Part shown: positions 52,835 through 61,635 of the stretch, piece after piece
Position numbering within the stretch: position 1 is the stretch's first letter
How the letters are laid out: each line of letters begins with the position of its first letter
Source: Siphonobacter sp. BAB-5405
GTDB taxonomy: Bacteria; Bacteroidota; Bacteroidia; Cytophagales; Spirosomataceae
Reading direction: 5' to 3'
NCBI RefSeq assembly: GCF_002872335.1
Contig: NZ_NJAG01000001.1
Location: 124,001-188,000, forward strand
Length of the DNA: 64,000 bases
Position numbers and translations under genes: made by a program
Notes under the pieces: model-generated
The model's database searches: none
Told to the model about the DNA's origin: nothing
The model's input: the letters and a program-made list of their open reading frames with translations, nothing else

Positions 52835-52877
52835 AAACTGAAACGTCCCGCCTGCTTCAGGCGGGACGTTTCAGTTT
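52835..52877. terminator. Bidirectional terminator between convergent genes
   Basis: AAACTGAAACGTCCCGCCTG (52835-52854) and its exact complement (52858-52877) form a perfect 20-bp stem with a CTT loop. It ends the MocR gene and, on the other strand, overlaps the last bases of the M20 peptidase gene. Confidence 0.9.
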
Positions 52878-54540
52878 ATTTCTCCGTCTTTTCGGATTTA
52901 GCTTTGGTTTCTTTGGTGCGAACCGTTGGGTACTTGATTCCTAGCTGTTCGAGATAGGATTTGTACTTCGTTGGATCGTAGTAGTACTTCTTCATTTTCT
53001 CCCGAAACTCCGCCATGATTTCGGTATTGAGGTGGATGGCGGGTTTGTCCGTTTCCCGTACCAGGGGTTCGTATTTGACGTCCTTGGTTTGCACAGTGGA
53101 GTAATAATTCCAGGCGTTTTTGACCAGATCCGGACTGACGAGCAAATCCAGAATCGTCATGGCTTCTACCTTGGCCCCGGCAGTAATCCCCTTGTGAGCA
53201 ATCGGCGTGGCCATCGAGATCGCATTAGCCCAATGGTGACCTGGCAGCCCAGGAATATTGGAAGGGTACCGCAGGACAATCGTCGGCATAGACCAGGAAA
53301 TATCCGCAATATCGTCAGAACCCCCTCCCATCGATACCACGGGTGGCTCGATGGTACTGTCGAGTTTAACGGCCAGTCCGCTTTTCTCGGGTGACATCAA
53401 TTCTTCCTGAATGGCTTTCGCCAGCGTCTGATCTTCCGAGGACCAGGTCGGCAGCCCTACCTTTTTAATGTTTTTGAACGTCGCTTCAGCGATGGGCTTA
53501 CTGAAGTGTCCTGGCCAGGCCGAGCCCAGTATTTCGTAGGTGTACTTGGTATCAGTCATGATGGAGGCACCTTCCGCCATTTTCACACCATAATCGAATA
53601 ATTGTTTAATCTTATCGTAACTCCGTTCCCGGAAGTAATACCATACCGAAGCTTTGGAAGGCACCACGTTGGGCTGATCGCCCCCGTCCACGATCACGTA
53701 ATGCGAGCGTTGCGTGGGCAACAGGTGCTCCCGCTTGAAATTCCAGCCAATGTTCATCAGTTCTACCGCGTCCAGGGCACTGCGGCCCCGCCAGGGAGCA
53801 CCGGCGGCGTGAGCGGCGGCTCCTTCAAAATTGAACTTGACCGAAACCAGTCCGTTGTTGCCGACATCTCCGTACACAACCCCCAGATTATTTCCTACGT
53901 GGGTGAAGATACAGGCGTCTACATCCTTGAAATAACCGTCCCGAATGTAATACGCCTTGGTCCCTACCTGCTCTTCGGCCACACCCGGCCAAAGCATGAG
54001 TGTACCCGAAATCTTTTCCCGCTCCATGATTTTCTTTAAAGCCAGGGCCGCGGTGATATTCAGCGGATTGCCCGAATTATGGCCTTCCCCGTGGCCGGGG
54101 GCTCCGTCGATGATGGGATCGTGGTAGGCGACGCCGGGCTTTTGCGAGGCTTTCGGAATACAGTCAATGTCCGAGCCAACGGCAATTTTAGGTTTTCCGC
54201 TACCCCAGGTTGCTGTCCAGGCCGTTGGAATACCACCGATGCCGCGTTGAATGGTAAAGCCGTTTTTCTCCAGAACGCCCGTCAGGTATTTGGACGTTTC
54301 GTGTTCCTGAAAGCCCAGTTCGCCGAAGCTGAAGACCATATCATTCATTTCAGCAGAAAAGTCTTTCATTTTATCAATTTCTGCCGCCAACTCCTGCTTG
54401 AGAGCCTCCAGCTTTTTCGCCGGGACGAGCAGATTTGCCGTCGCTTCGGGAGCTTTCTTTTTGCTCTGGGCCGAGGCGATTCCGCAACCCATCGTTACCA
54501 GCAATACCAGCAGAGCCGGGATTGAAATAGAAGATTTCAT
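52876..54540 (-). CDS. M20 family amidohydrolase/peptidase (AbgB-like), exported
   Basis: 554 aa with a lipoprotein-like or signal N-terminus (ISIPALLVLLVTMGCGIASA). Zinc sites in VGSDIDCIPKASQKPG, GHGEGHNSG, MLWPGVAEEQVGTKAYYIRD, and VSMGGGSDDIADISW; dimerisation/lid domain begins VSVKFNFEGAAAHAAGAPWR. Closest in pattern to aminobenzoyl-glutamate hydrolase subunit B. ATG at 54540 (MKSSISIPALLV) is chosen; the upstream ATG at 54684 would put an odd 48-residue leader before the signal and cover the leader hairpin. Confidence 0.88.
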   Translation of the reverse strand: MKSSISIPALLVLLVTMGCGIASAQSKKKAPEATANLLVPAKKLEALKQELAAEIDKMKDFSAEMNDMVFSFGELGFQEHETSKYLTGVLEKNGFTIQRGIGGIPTAWTATWGSGKPKIAVGSDIDCIPKASQKPGVAYHDPIIDGAPGHGEGHNSGNPLNITAALALKKIMEREKISGTLMLWPGVAEEQVGTKAYYIRDGYFKDVDACIFTHVGNNLGVVYGDVGNNGLVSVKFNFEGAAAHAAGAPWRGRSALDAVELMNIGWNFKREHLLPTQRSHYVIVDGGDQPNVVPSKASVWYYFRERSYDKIKQLFDYGVKMAEGASIMTDTKYTYEILGSAWPGHFSKPIAEATFKNIKKVGLPTWSSEDQTLAKAIQEELMSPEKSGLAVKLDSTIEPPVVSMGGGSDDIADISWSMPTIVLRYPSNIPGLPGHHWANAISMATPIAHKGITAGAKVEAMTILDLLVSPDLVKNAWNYYSTVQTKDVKYEPLVRETDKPAIHLNTEIMAEFREKMKKYYYDPTKYKSYLEQLGIKYPTVRTKETKAKSEKTEK

Positions 54541-54577
54541 GGATGGTTTTGGTTTAGGATGATGGATCGTTGATTGA

Positions 54578-54617
54578 ATCCGCACGTTCCAAAATTTTAG
54601 TTTTAGAACGTGCGGAT
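54578..54617. promoter_or_regulatory. 12-bp inverted repeat in the 5' leader of the M20 gene
   Basis: ATCCGCACGTTC (54578-54589) and GAACGTGCGGAT (54606-54617) are perfect complements around an AT-rich 16-base loop. It sits 38 bases upstream of the start and could be an operator or a leader hairpin. Confidence 0.6.
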
Positions 54618-54772
54618 GACTCTTTGAATAGAAGGTTTTAAGAGTTCGAAGGGAACGCCTCTGAAATTCGTAGGTTGTATACAATATACCTCACTTGCAT
54701 GGGATTGGCAGGCAGCTGTTAAAGGCTGTACAAGTGGTACAGCTTTGAAAACTTGTACCTCCATCAAGTCCC

Positions 54773-54818
54773 AACCCCGGAGGGGTTTTATGCGATTAGC
54801 CCCGTATGAAATGCGGGG
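54773..54818 (+). repeat. Two-hairpin intergenic repeat, copy 2
   Basis: AACCCC-GGA-GGGGTT (54773-54787), then TTAGC spacing, then CCCCGTAT-GAA-ATGCGGGG (54800-54818, one T-G pair). Same order as the copy at 15468. It is followed 14 bases later by a REP unit. Confidence 0.75.
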
Positions 54819-54831
54819 TGCGTCCCGCCCG

Positions 54832-54877
54832 GTAGGCACAGCCTACCAACTTTTGCGTCCGTAGCCAATGCTACGGA
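54832..54877 (+). repeat. Single REP unit
   Basis: GTAGGC-ACA-GCCTAC at 54832-54846 and TCCGTAGC-CAAT-GCTACGGA at 54858-54877, followed by CAAC. Loop of the second palindrome is CAAT rather than GGAT. Lies in the gap between the M20 and zinc metalloprotease genes; the rest of this gap (54618-54772) has only small alternative hairpins such as GCTGTAC / GTACAGC. Confidence 0.88.
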
Positions 54878-54917
54878 CAACGCGTGTGAGCGGGGCGGGG
54901 AAACTGCAAACTGCCTC

Positions 54918-57347
54918 CTACCACTCGCAGCTATACGCATCAAAACTACCAATCGGTGCTCCGTCGGGTTCTTTCGAGGGAGGCGTAATCACCACCGTTT
55001 CCGGACTACTTTCAAACTGCTGAATCTGGGCCAGAGCAAATTGATACTGAGCCTTTTGATTGACGTCACTCGTAGTTGCTTTTCCCAACCACGCCTTTAG
55101 TTCCTGTAGTTTGAGCGTAGCCACAGCCCGTACTTGGTTGGCAGCATCTTTATTGGCCGCCAGTTGAATGAGCTGATCGAGTACCGCACCGTTCACCACG
55201 CGTTGTACTTCTCCCGCGTAGCCTGCCTGGGGGGCCGACTTCCAGGTCGTTTCTACCACTTTATCTACGACTTCGCTGAAATCGGGTAAGCTGTTATCAA
55301 TGGCATGATTCCCAATCAAACGGGCGGCCCGTTCGTGTTGCAGGACGAATCGCAGCGTCATTCCTGCCGCAGCTTCAGCGGGAGCCAAGGGATCGAAGGT
55401 TAGACCCGTACGATCTTTGAAAACCTCCCGGTAATTTTCGTTAAAGCCGTACGGACGTGGGGGAATCAATTTGATGATGTTATTCGGCAGTACGAGTTCT
55501 TCCGCTTTCAGGGTCGCCATCAAGGCATCCAGGGCCTGCCGCTGCTCGGCTCCACTCACGTACTCCATCACCTTCTGCTTATCGCCACGAACGGCGTAGG
55601 TGTAAAATACGCCGCCTACTACCTTACTGGCCGCTTCTACCTGATAGCGATGGAACAGGTACAGAGGAACGAGGGCTTCTTCCAGCGTAGCCATTGGAGC
55701 ACCAACGGGAATTTTCTTCTCGCTGAAATTCGACAAAGCTATTCGGCGTACCTGCATCACCCGATTCAACTCTTCTACTGAATTTTTACCATTGTCCCAT
55801 AAGTGCGTAATGGGATGAGCCGATCCTTCGGGCCGTCCATCCTGATCGCTCAGGAACAGAAAGCCTTTGTCGATGTAATCATCAATGATCTTCTTGAGTC
55901 CTTTCTTTTCTTCGTCTTTGTTTTTGAATTCCCGGTAGGCGTAGTTAATGGCAATCTTATCCCAATCACCAATCTGCTTGGTGTACGCATCGGACAGACT
56001 TAGCTTGTTTTGCCCCATGATACGTACCAGTGGGTGCGGGTAATCCATGACGGAAGCCCGGTCGTTTTGGTTGGAAGCGTAGTTGTGGGGTAAGCCGAGG
56101 GTATGACCCGTCTCATGGGCCCCGAGTTGCCGCAGACGGGCCAGAGCCATTTCTTCGGCTTCTTTACTGGGTTTGTCACCTTCGTATTCGCCCACCAGTC
56201 CATTGGCAATCAGGTAGTCCTGACGTACCCGTAGGGAACCCAGCGTCACTTTTCCTTTGATGATTTCACCCGTACGTGGATCGGCGACGCTGAAGCCGTA
56301 CGACCAGCCCCGCGTCGAACGGTGTACCCATTGCACGAGGTTATAGCGAATATCCATCGGATCGGCGGTATCGGGCAGTACTTTCACCTGAAACGCATTC
56401 TTAAAACCCGCCGCTTCGTAGGCCTGATTCCACCAGGAAATGCCGTCCATCAAAGCCGAGCGAATGGGCTCGGGAGCACCGGGATCCATGTAGTATACAA
56501 TCGGCTTGATGGGTTCAGAGACCGCCGCATTTGGATTTTTCTTTTGCAAGCGATGCCGACGAATGTAGCGTTTGGCAATGGGCGTACTAAAGGGCGAGGA
56601 ATAGTCAAAAAACTCAATGGAATTGATGCCCGCCCGGGGGTCAAACTCACGGGGCTGATACCCGGCATCGGGCAATTTGATGAACGAGTAATGTTCCCGA
56701 ATCGTGATGGCGTTTGGCGTCGGTACGACTTCCCGCAGGAACGGACCGGCCTGTTCGCCCGTCAGCGTCAGGGTTACCTCTACTTCGGTATTTTCCGGAA
56801 AGTTTTTAGTATAAGGCAGGTAGAACGCACAACGGCTGGGGTCCAGACGAAAGACACCCTGTTTGGCTCGGGCAATCGCCGAAGCGGCTTCGTACCCATC
56901 GCGTAGGTAGAAGTTAGTGGCATCAACCAGTACGGACTTCCCTTCTTCGGCCATGACATCAAAACCCCAGAGTACGGATTGAGCGAACGACTGCTCGACG
57001 GCCCGCATTTCCATTTTATCGCCCGAGGTCGCACGGTACCCGTAATTCTGTTCGACCATCAGTACTTTGGGGCCCGACCGTTGAAACTTGATGATTTTTC
57101 CGGCACTGATTTTTCCGCGATCCAGGCCGATGTCGTTGGAACCGATACCGGCGGGCAAGGCCGTATGAAAGAGAATTTCCGTATCCAGTTTGTCGATTTC
57201 CAGATACATTTTCCCTTTTTTGGCATCCCAGTACAAATTCAGATAGCCCGGCATTTTTTGCAGGCCCGTCGTAGCTCCGGAGATGCCCTGAGCCCAGAGA
57301 TTGAACGAAAAGGCCAGGGATACGCCCAGTAAGAAAAGTTTACGCAT
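54918..57347 (-). CDS. Exported zinc-dependent metalloprotease (DUF5117/DUF4953 type)
   Basis: 809 aa with signal peptide MRKLFLLGVSLAFSFNLWAQ. Zinc motif HETGHTLGLPHNYAS at about residues 410-424 (HExxHxxGxxH of metzincins) followed by SVMDYPHPLV, the Met-turn. Flanking large beta and helical domains (FYLRDGYEAASAIARAKQGV early) match the DUF5117-type proteases of Bacteroidota. Target proteins unknown. The C-terminus (SFDAYSCEW) does not look like a T9SS sorting domain. Confidence 0.88.
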   Translation of the reverse strand: MRKLFLLGVSLAFSFNLWAQGISGATTGLQKMPGYLNLYWDAKKGKMYLEIDKLDTEILFHTALPAGIGSNDIGLDRGKISAGKIIKFQRSGPKVLMVEQNYGYRATSGDKMEMRAVEQSFAQSVLWGFDVMAEEGKSVLVDATNFYLRDGYEAASAIARAKQGVFRLDPSRCAFYLPYTKNFPENTEVEVTLTLTGEQAGPFLREVVPTPNAITIREHYSFIKLPDAGYQPREFDPRAGINSIEFFDYSSPFSTPIAKRYIRRHRLQKKNPNAAVSEPIKPIVYYMDPGAPEPIRSALMDGISWWNQAYEAAGFKNAFQVKVLPDTADPMDIRYNLVQWVHRSTRGWSYGFSVADPRTGEIIKGKVTLGSLRVRQDYLIANGLVGEYEGDKPSKEAEEMALARLRQLGAHETGHTLGLPHNYASNQNDRASVMDYPHPLVRIMGQNKLSLSDAYTKQIGDWDKIAINYAYREFKNKDEEKKGLKKIIDDYIDKGFLFLSDQDGRPEGSAHPITHLWDNGKNSVEELNRVMQVRRIALSNFSEKKIPVGAPMATLEEALVPLYLFHRYQVEAASKVVGGVFYTYAVRGDKQKVMEYVSGAEQRQALDALMATLKAEELVLPNNIIKLIPPRPYGFNENYREVFKDRTGLTFDPLAPAEAAAGMTLRFVLQHERAARLIGNHAIDNSLPDFSEVVDKVVETTWKSAPQAGYAGEVQRVVNGAVLDQLIQLAANKDAANQVRAVATLKLQELKAWLGKATTSDVNQKAQYQFALAQIQQFESSPETVVITPPSKEPDGAPIGSFDAYSCEW

Positions 57348-57576
57348 ACGAATAATTTTAAGAGGAAATCAAAATGGAAAGATGGGTACTCTTACAAATA
57401 AACTATGGCTGATTACTACATCTACAAAACAAAAGTTAGATTAATCAGCTTTTCACCGTCAATAATACAAAGGATCGGGTTTCAAATTTTCAGAATTGCG
57501 ATTAATCCTGAAATTAATCCGTCCATTCTCTGAAGTTTGTGCTTCTTTCGCGAAGAAATTGAAGAATCTTACGCCT

Positions 57577-57945
57577 ATGAACATTCTGGAGCTCGACCAT
57601 GTGGCCCTATACGTGGCTGATGCCGAACAAAGCATACAGTTTTACCGGGACGTGCTGGAGTTAGAACCCCTGCCCCGCCCCGCTTTTGACTTTCCCGGAG
57701 CCTGGTTTAGTTTAGGTGGGAACAAACAGTTACACCTGCTGGGCAATCGGGCGGAACCGCTGGAAGAAACCGTGTTGGGTTCCCGAAAAAATCATTTTGC
57801 CGTAAAAGTGGCCGATATGGAAGAAACGGAAGCATTCCTACGCCGGAAAGGACTGACCTTTAGAGGCCCCAAGGCCCGACCCGACGGTATTCGTCAGATT
57901 TTCCTGCAGGATCCGGATGGCTACTGGCTGGAATTCAATGAATAG
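57577..57945 (+). CDS. VOC family protein (glyoxalase/bleomycin resistance fold)
   Basis: 122 aa with the paired beta-alpha-beta-beta-beta modules: LDHVALYVADAEQSIQFYRD early and HFAVKVADMEETEAFLRRKG later, ending FLQDPDGYWLEFNE with the usual metal-ligand glutamate. Possibly methylmalonyl-CoA epimerase-like or glyoxalase-like; the substrate is open. ATG at 57577 (MNILELDHVAL) is preferred to the earlier 57496. Confidence 0.87.
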   Translation: MNILELDHVALYVADAEQSIQFYRDVLELEPLPRPAFDFPGAWFSLGGNKQLHLLGNRAEPLEETVLGSRKNHFAVKVADMEETEAFLRRKGLTFRGPKARPDGIRQIFLQDPDGYWLEFNE

Positions 57946-58046
57946 TTTCTGCGACTTCCAACGCTTTGGGGCCTTTTAGCGTCTATAGAAGGCAACAGTT
58001 TTGAAGTACCTCTCCTGTATACGCAGGGAGGTATCGACTTATTAGT

Positions 58047-58076
58047 AAAAAAGCTCCGTGGAAACGGAGCTTTTTT
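58047..58076. terminator. Bidirectional terminator between VOC and pdxJ genes
   Basis: AAAAAAGCTCCGT (58047-58059), loop GGAA, ACGGAGCTTTTTT (58064-58076): 13 pairs with A- and T-runs included, serving both convergent genes. Confidence 0.92.
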
Positions 58077-58097
58077 CTTATCATTAGTAGGGAGAGG

Positions 58098-58829
58098 TTA
58101 AATCAAACCTGCTTTCGCTTCCCGTAAGTACAGTTGAATGGTATTTTCCAGTCCGTAATACAAAGCATCACAGATGAGGGCGTGACCGATGGACACTTCC
58201 AGTAAGCCCGGAATATTCTGCTGAAAATACCGCAGGTTGTCCAGACTCAAATCATGACCGGCATTGATGCCGAGTCCTAAGGCATTGGCCCGTTCCGCCG
58301 CTTTGATAAAGGAATTCAGTGCCAGCGACTGATCAATGGAATATTGGTGAGCGTAAGGTTCCGTATACAATTCAATGCGGTCCGTACCCGTTTCGGCCGC
58401 TCCTTCCACCATGCGTTCGTCGGCATCGACGAAAATGGACGTACGAATACCCGCTTCCTTGAACATACCCACCAGATCGATCAATCGGCTGCGGTGCTGA
58501 ATGGTATCCCAACCCGCGTTGGAGGTTACGGCTCCCAGTGCATCGGGTACCAGAGTTACCTGAGCGGGCTTTACCTGTAGTACCAGGTCCACAAATTTCT
58601 TTTCGGTTGGGTTGCCCTCAATGTTGAATTCCGTCGTTAGTACCTGACTCAAATCCAGCACATCCTGGTAGCGAATGTGCCGTTCGTCGGGCCGGGGGTG
58701 TACCGTAATCCCCTCCGCTCCAAAGCGTTCGCAATCCAGTGCTACTTTAACAACATTGGGATTATTTCCACCGCGAGAATTACGCAGGGTGGCTACTTTA
58801 TTAATGTTTACCGAAAGACGAGTAGGCAT
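58098..58829 (-). CDS. pdxJ: Pyridoxine 5'-phosphate synthase
   Basis: Last step of the DXP-dependent vitamin B6 pathway: condenses 1-deoxyxylulose 5-phosphate and aminoacetone phosphate. [20 protein letters not shown] at the start, [20 protein letters not shown], then [17 protein letters not shown] and [14 protein letters not shown], all PdxJ landmarks. 243 aa from ATG at 58829; a longer frame from 58946 lacks family features. Confidence 0.95.
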   Translation of the reverse strand: MPTRLSVNINKVATLRNSRGGNNPNVVKVALDCERFGAEGITVHPRPDERHIRYQDVLDLSQVLTTEFNIEGNPTEKKFVDLVLQVKPAQVTLVPDALGAVTSNAGWDTIQHRSRLIDLVGMFKEAGIRTSIFVDADERMVEGAAETGTDRIELYTEPYAHQYSIDQSLALNSFIKAAERANALGLGINAGHDLSLDNLRYFQQNIPGLLEVSIGHALICDALYYGLENTIQLYLREAKAGLI

Positions 58830-58888
58830 AGACTGGATGATAAGCAGGGGATCACTGCGAAAAAACCCCTTCTGCGGTTGAGATTTTG

Positions 58889-58896
58889 TAACTTTG
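58889..58896 (+). promoter_or_regulatory. Candidate -7 promoter box upstream of the yqeY-like gene
   Basis: TAACTTTG followed by CAGCG, on the plus strand in the pdxJ/yqeY divergent gap. It would give a leader of about 100 bases for the gene at 59001. Confidence 0.55.
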
Positions 58897-59000
58897 CAGC
58901 GTGGAGAACCATTCTTTGCGAAGAACAGTTCTAAATAACGCCCCAAATATTGCGGTAAATCTCTTGTAATTTTTATAGACCACCCCTGAATTTTTAGGTC

Positions 59001-59447
59001 ATGTCACTCAAATCAACCATTGAAGCTCAAATCAAGTCAGCGATGCTGGCTAAAAATCAAACCCGTTTATTAGCCTTGCGGGCCATTAAATCGGCTATTT
59101 TACTGGAAGAAACGGCCGGAACAGCACACGAATTAACGCCGGAACAGGAAACAAAAATTCTAATGAAGGCCGTCAAGCAACGGAAGGATTCCGCGGAAAC
59201 CTACGTAAGCAATGGTCGTCAGGAATTGGCTGATAAAGAGTACAGCGAAATCGCCGTTATCGAGGAGTTCCTACCCAAAATGCTGACGGAAGAGGAGTTG
59301 AAAGGCCATTTACAGGAAATCATCACTCGCGTAGGAGCCACTGGCCCCAGCGATTTAGGTAAAGTGATGGGCGTAGCCACCAAGGAACTAGCAGGTCTGG
59401 CGGAAGGAAAAACGATCTCGGCTACGGTGAAACAGTTGCTGAGCTAG
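59001..59447 (+). CDS. GatB/YqeY domain-containing protein
   Basis: 148 aa. [40 protein letters not shown] and [20 protein letters not shown] are the helical YqeY pattern, ending in the GatB-like tail [20 protein letters not shown]. The role is not firmly known; a tRNA-related function is inferred from the domain. cvpA follows after a 287-base spacer that contains a long-range inverted repeat. Confidence 0.93.
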   Translation: MSLKSTIEAQIKSAMLAKNQTRLLALRAIKSAILLEETAGTAHELTPEQETKILMKAVKQRKDSAETYVSNGRQELADKEYSEIAVIEEFLPKMLTEEELKGHLQEIITRVGATGPSDLGKVMGVATKELAGLAEGKTISATVKQLLS

Positions 59448-59476
59448 TACTGAAGTTTGATCGTTTCAAATTTGAA

Positions 59477-59688
59477 GTTTGATTGGTTTAAAGTCGTTTG
59501 AAGAAAAATTTGGGGCTTGGTTCGTTTGTAGGGGTTTGAAAAACGGTAGGATAAGACGGGCCGTGAACAGGCGAAAAACGTACTGGATTACAGGCAGGAA
59601 TCGAAGGGATGCTTCTTTCTGATTCTCAGAAGTAGAAAGTCCCAGGGCCTTAAACCCGACCCCCACTCAAACGTTAAACCAATCAAAC
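59477..59688. repeat. Long-range inverted repeat between yqeY and cvpA
   Basis: GTTTGATTGGTTTAA (59477-59491) and TTAAACCAATCAAAC (59674-59688) are a perfect 15-bp inverted pair separated by 182 bases. Flanking GTTTGA/TCAAAC words extend the similarity. No gene is seen in the spacer. Confidence 0.8.
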
Positions 59689-59734
59689 CTCAAATTCAAA
59701 ACTCACTCAAACCCTACCCGCACACACCCACGGT

Positions 59735-60274
59735 ATGAATTTTAATTTTCTTGACCTGCTTCTACTCGTACCGCTCACTTATGGAGCGTATACGGGCTTT
59801 CGACGGGGCGTACTGGTCGAGATTATTGCGGTTATTGCTTTTGTCGTTTCGCTTATACTGGGTTTCAAACTTTTGAACGAAGCGATTGCCTTTGTAGCAC
59901 CTTACGTGGGTGAAACCGTAGGCCGTAAATTTCTCCCGTACATCGGATTTTCGAGCATTTTCGTGCTGGTCATTTTTACCATCAATCGCTTTGGATGGCT
60001 GTTGCGAAGAAGCCTCCGCTATACCATCTTCGGAAGTTTCGACAGTATGGCTGGAGCCGTAGTGGGTCTGTTCACCTATGCCTTTGGCATCAGCGTCTTT
60101 TTGTGGTTGTTACAGGCCCTTGGCATGGGCTTTCCCAACCGTGAACAGATGACGGGTAGTTATGTCTATCCCATCATCCGGCCCTTTGCACCGAAAGTGC
60201 TGGATAAAGTATCCGACGCCATTCCCAAGCGGGATCGGCTCATTGAAAAAGTCGAAGAGTTACGAAAAGAATAA
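59735..60274 (+). CDS. CvpA family membrane protein
   Basis: 179 aa with four helices; MNFNFLDLLLLVPLTYGAYT and FRRGVLVEIIAVIAFVVSLI at the start are the CvpA pattern, with FDSMAGAVVGLFTYAFGISV in the third helix. Family members are linked to colicin V production in E. coli and otherwise unknown. Precedes rlmN by 60 bases. Confidence 0.85.
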   Translation: MNFNFLDLLLLVPLTYGAYTGFRRGVLVEIIAVIAFVVSLILGFKLLNEAIAFVAPYVGETVGRKFLPYIGFSSIFVLVIFTINRFGWLLRRSLRYTIFGSFDSMAGAVVGLFTYAFGISVFLWLLQALGMGFPNREQMTGSYVYPIIRPFAPKVLDKVSDAIPKRDRLIEKVEELRKE

Positions 60275-60334
60275 CCGCACTGGAACCCAATACTTTAGAA
60301 AGCAGTTGCACCAACGTATTACCAAAAACGAGCA

Positions 60335-61399
60335 ATGGACACCATCGTTAAACAAGATATTCGTAAGCTCTCGGCAGAGGGGTTGAAGGCCTTTTTGGTC
60401 GAACAGGGAGAACAGGGATTCCGGGCGAAACAGATTCTGGAATGGCTATGGAAAAAGTCTGCCCGTAGTTTCGAGGAAATGACCAACCTTTCCAAGAAAA
60501 CGCGGGAATTGCTCGAAGCTCACTTTGAAATCCGTCCCCTGAGCGTAGCGAAAGAGCAGATTTCAAGTGATAAAACCATTAAATCGGCTTTCCGACTCTA
60601 CGACGGAAAACTGATCGAAGGCGTATTGATTCCCGCCGACGACCGGATGACAGCCTGCGTATCTAGTCAAGTAGGCTGCTCCCTGACGTGTAAGTTTTGT
60701 GCGACGGGTTACATGGATCGCGAACGCAACCTGGACCCCGCCGAAATTTATGATCAGGTCGTAACCATCAAGAATCAGGCCGAACAGAAGTACGGACAAC
60801 CCCTGACCAACATCGTGTACATGGGCATGGGCGAACCCCTGCTCAACTACGCAAACGTACTGAAGTCAGTGGATCATATCACTTCACCGGAAGGCCTGAA
60901 TATGTCACCCAAACGCATTACCGTCAGTACGGCGGGTATCGCCAAGATGATTCAGAAGCTGGGTGATGACGGCGTGAAATTCAATCTGGCCCTTTCGCTG
61001 CACGCTGCTAACGACAGCAAGCGGAATCAGATCATGCCCATCAACGAAAGCAATACGTTGGTGGCTTTGAAAGATGCCCTGAAGTATTTCTACAATAAAA
61101 CCGGGAATAAGATTACGCTGGAATATATTCTCTTTTACAACTTTAACGATTCGGTGGAGGATGCGAAGGAACTTTGGAATTTTGCCAAACATATTCCAAA
61201 CGCCCACATCAACATCATCGAGTACAATCCCATCGAAAACGCTCAGTACAAGAATACCGACCCGCAGACGCTGGCCAAATTCGCCCGCTTCATCGAGCAG
61301 AAGAACATCCCGATTACCGTGCGTCGTAGCCGTGGAAAAGATATTGATGCCGCCTGCGGTCAGCTGGCAACGAAAACAGCCCCGATAACGGTTGAATAA
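60335..61399 (+). CDS. rlmN: 23S rRNA (adenine2503-C2)-methyltransferase
   Basis: Radical SAM enzyme that methylates A2503 of 23S rRNA and A37 of some tRNAs. Radical SAM cluster CSLTCKFCATG, preceded by TACVSSQVGCSL; GMGEPLLNYANVLKS and ITVSTAGIAKMIQKL follow; the mechanistic cysteine near the C-terminus is in DIDAACGQLA. 354 aa is normal. Confidence 0.96.
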   Translation: MDTIVKQDIRKLSAEGLKAFLVEQGEQGFRAKQILEWLWKKSARSFEEMTNLSKKTRELLEAHFEIRPLSVAKEQISSDKTIKSAFRLYDGKLIEGVLIPADDRMTACVSSQVGCSLTCKFCATGYMDRERNLDPAEIYDQVVTIKNQAEQKYGQPLTNIVYMGMGEPLLNYANVLKSVDHITSPEGLNMSPKRITVSTAGIAKMIQKLGDDGVKFNLALSLHAANDSKRNQIMPINESNTLVALKDALKYFYNKTGNKITLEYILFYNFNDSVEDAKELWNFAKHIPNAHINIIEYNPIENAQYKNTDPQTLAKFARFIEQKNIPITVRRSRGKDIDAACGQLATKTAPITVE

Positions 61400-61635
61400 T
61401 TTCTAAATTTGTTTCTTTTCGTAAAAATTCTGTATTTCCGGCACCATTCCGAAGGATACGCTGGAGAAACCGCCCAACTCTCAGCGAACGATTGGCGAAA
61501 GTCCTATTTCCCCAATCGTTACGCGAGCATACGTTTCGGGTTAGGGGTCCCCTATCCATAGAGTCTTAACAATTCCTTAACATTAGGCCCGATCCCTTTC
61601 CGTAGCTTCGCGTCAAAATAGCCCCCTAACTCCTT
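61400..61635. other. Leader region of the PiT gene with inverted repeats
   Basis: Holds AACGATTGG (61487-61495) / CCAATCGTT (61512-61520), TAGGGG-T-CCCCTA (61542-61554), and a direct repeat described separately. No gene is seen. The two hairpins could form an rlmN 3' end or a regulatory leader. Confidence 0.6.
61565..61582 (+). promoter_or_regulatory. Candidate Pho box (11-bp direct repeat) upstream of the phosphate transporter
   Basis: CTTAACA at 61565-61571 and again at 61576-61582, exactly 11 bases apart, about 55 bases before the start of the phosphate transporter gene. PhoB-type regulators bind direct repeats with this spacing. Confidence 0.55.
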
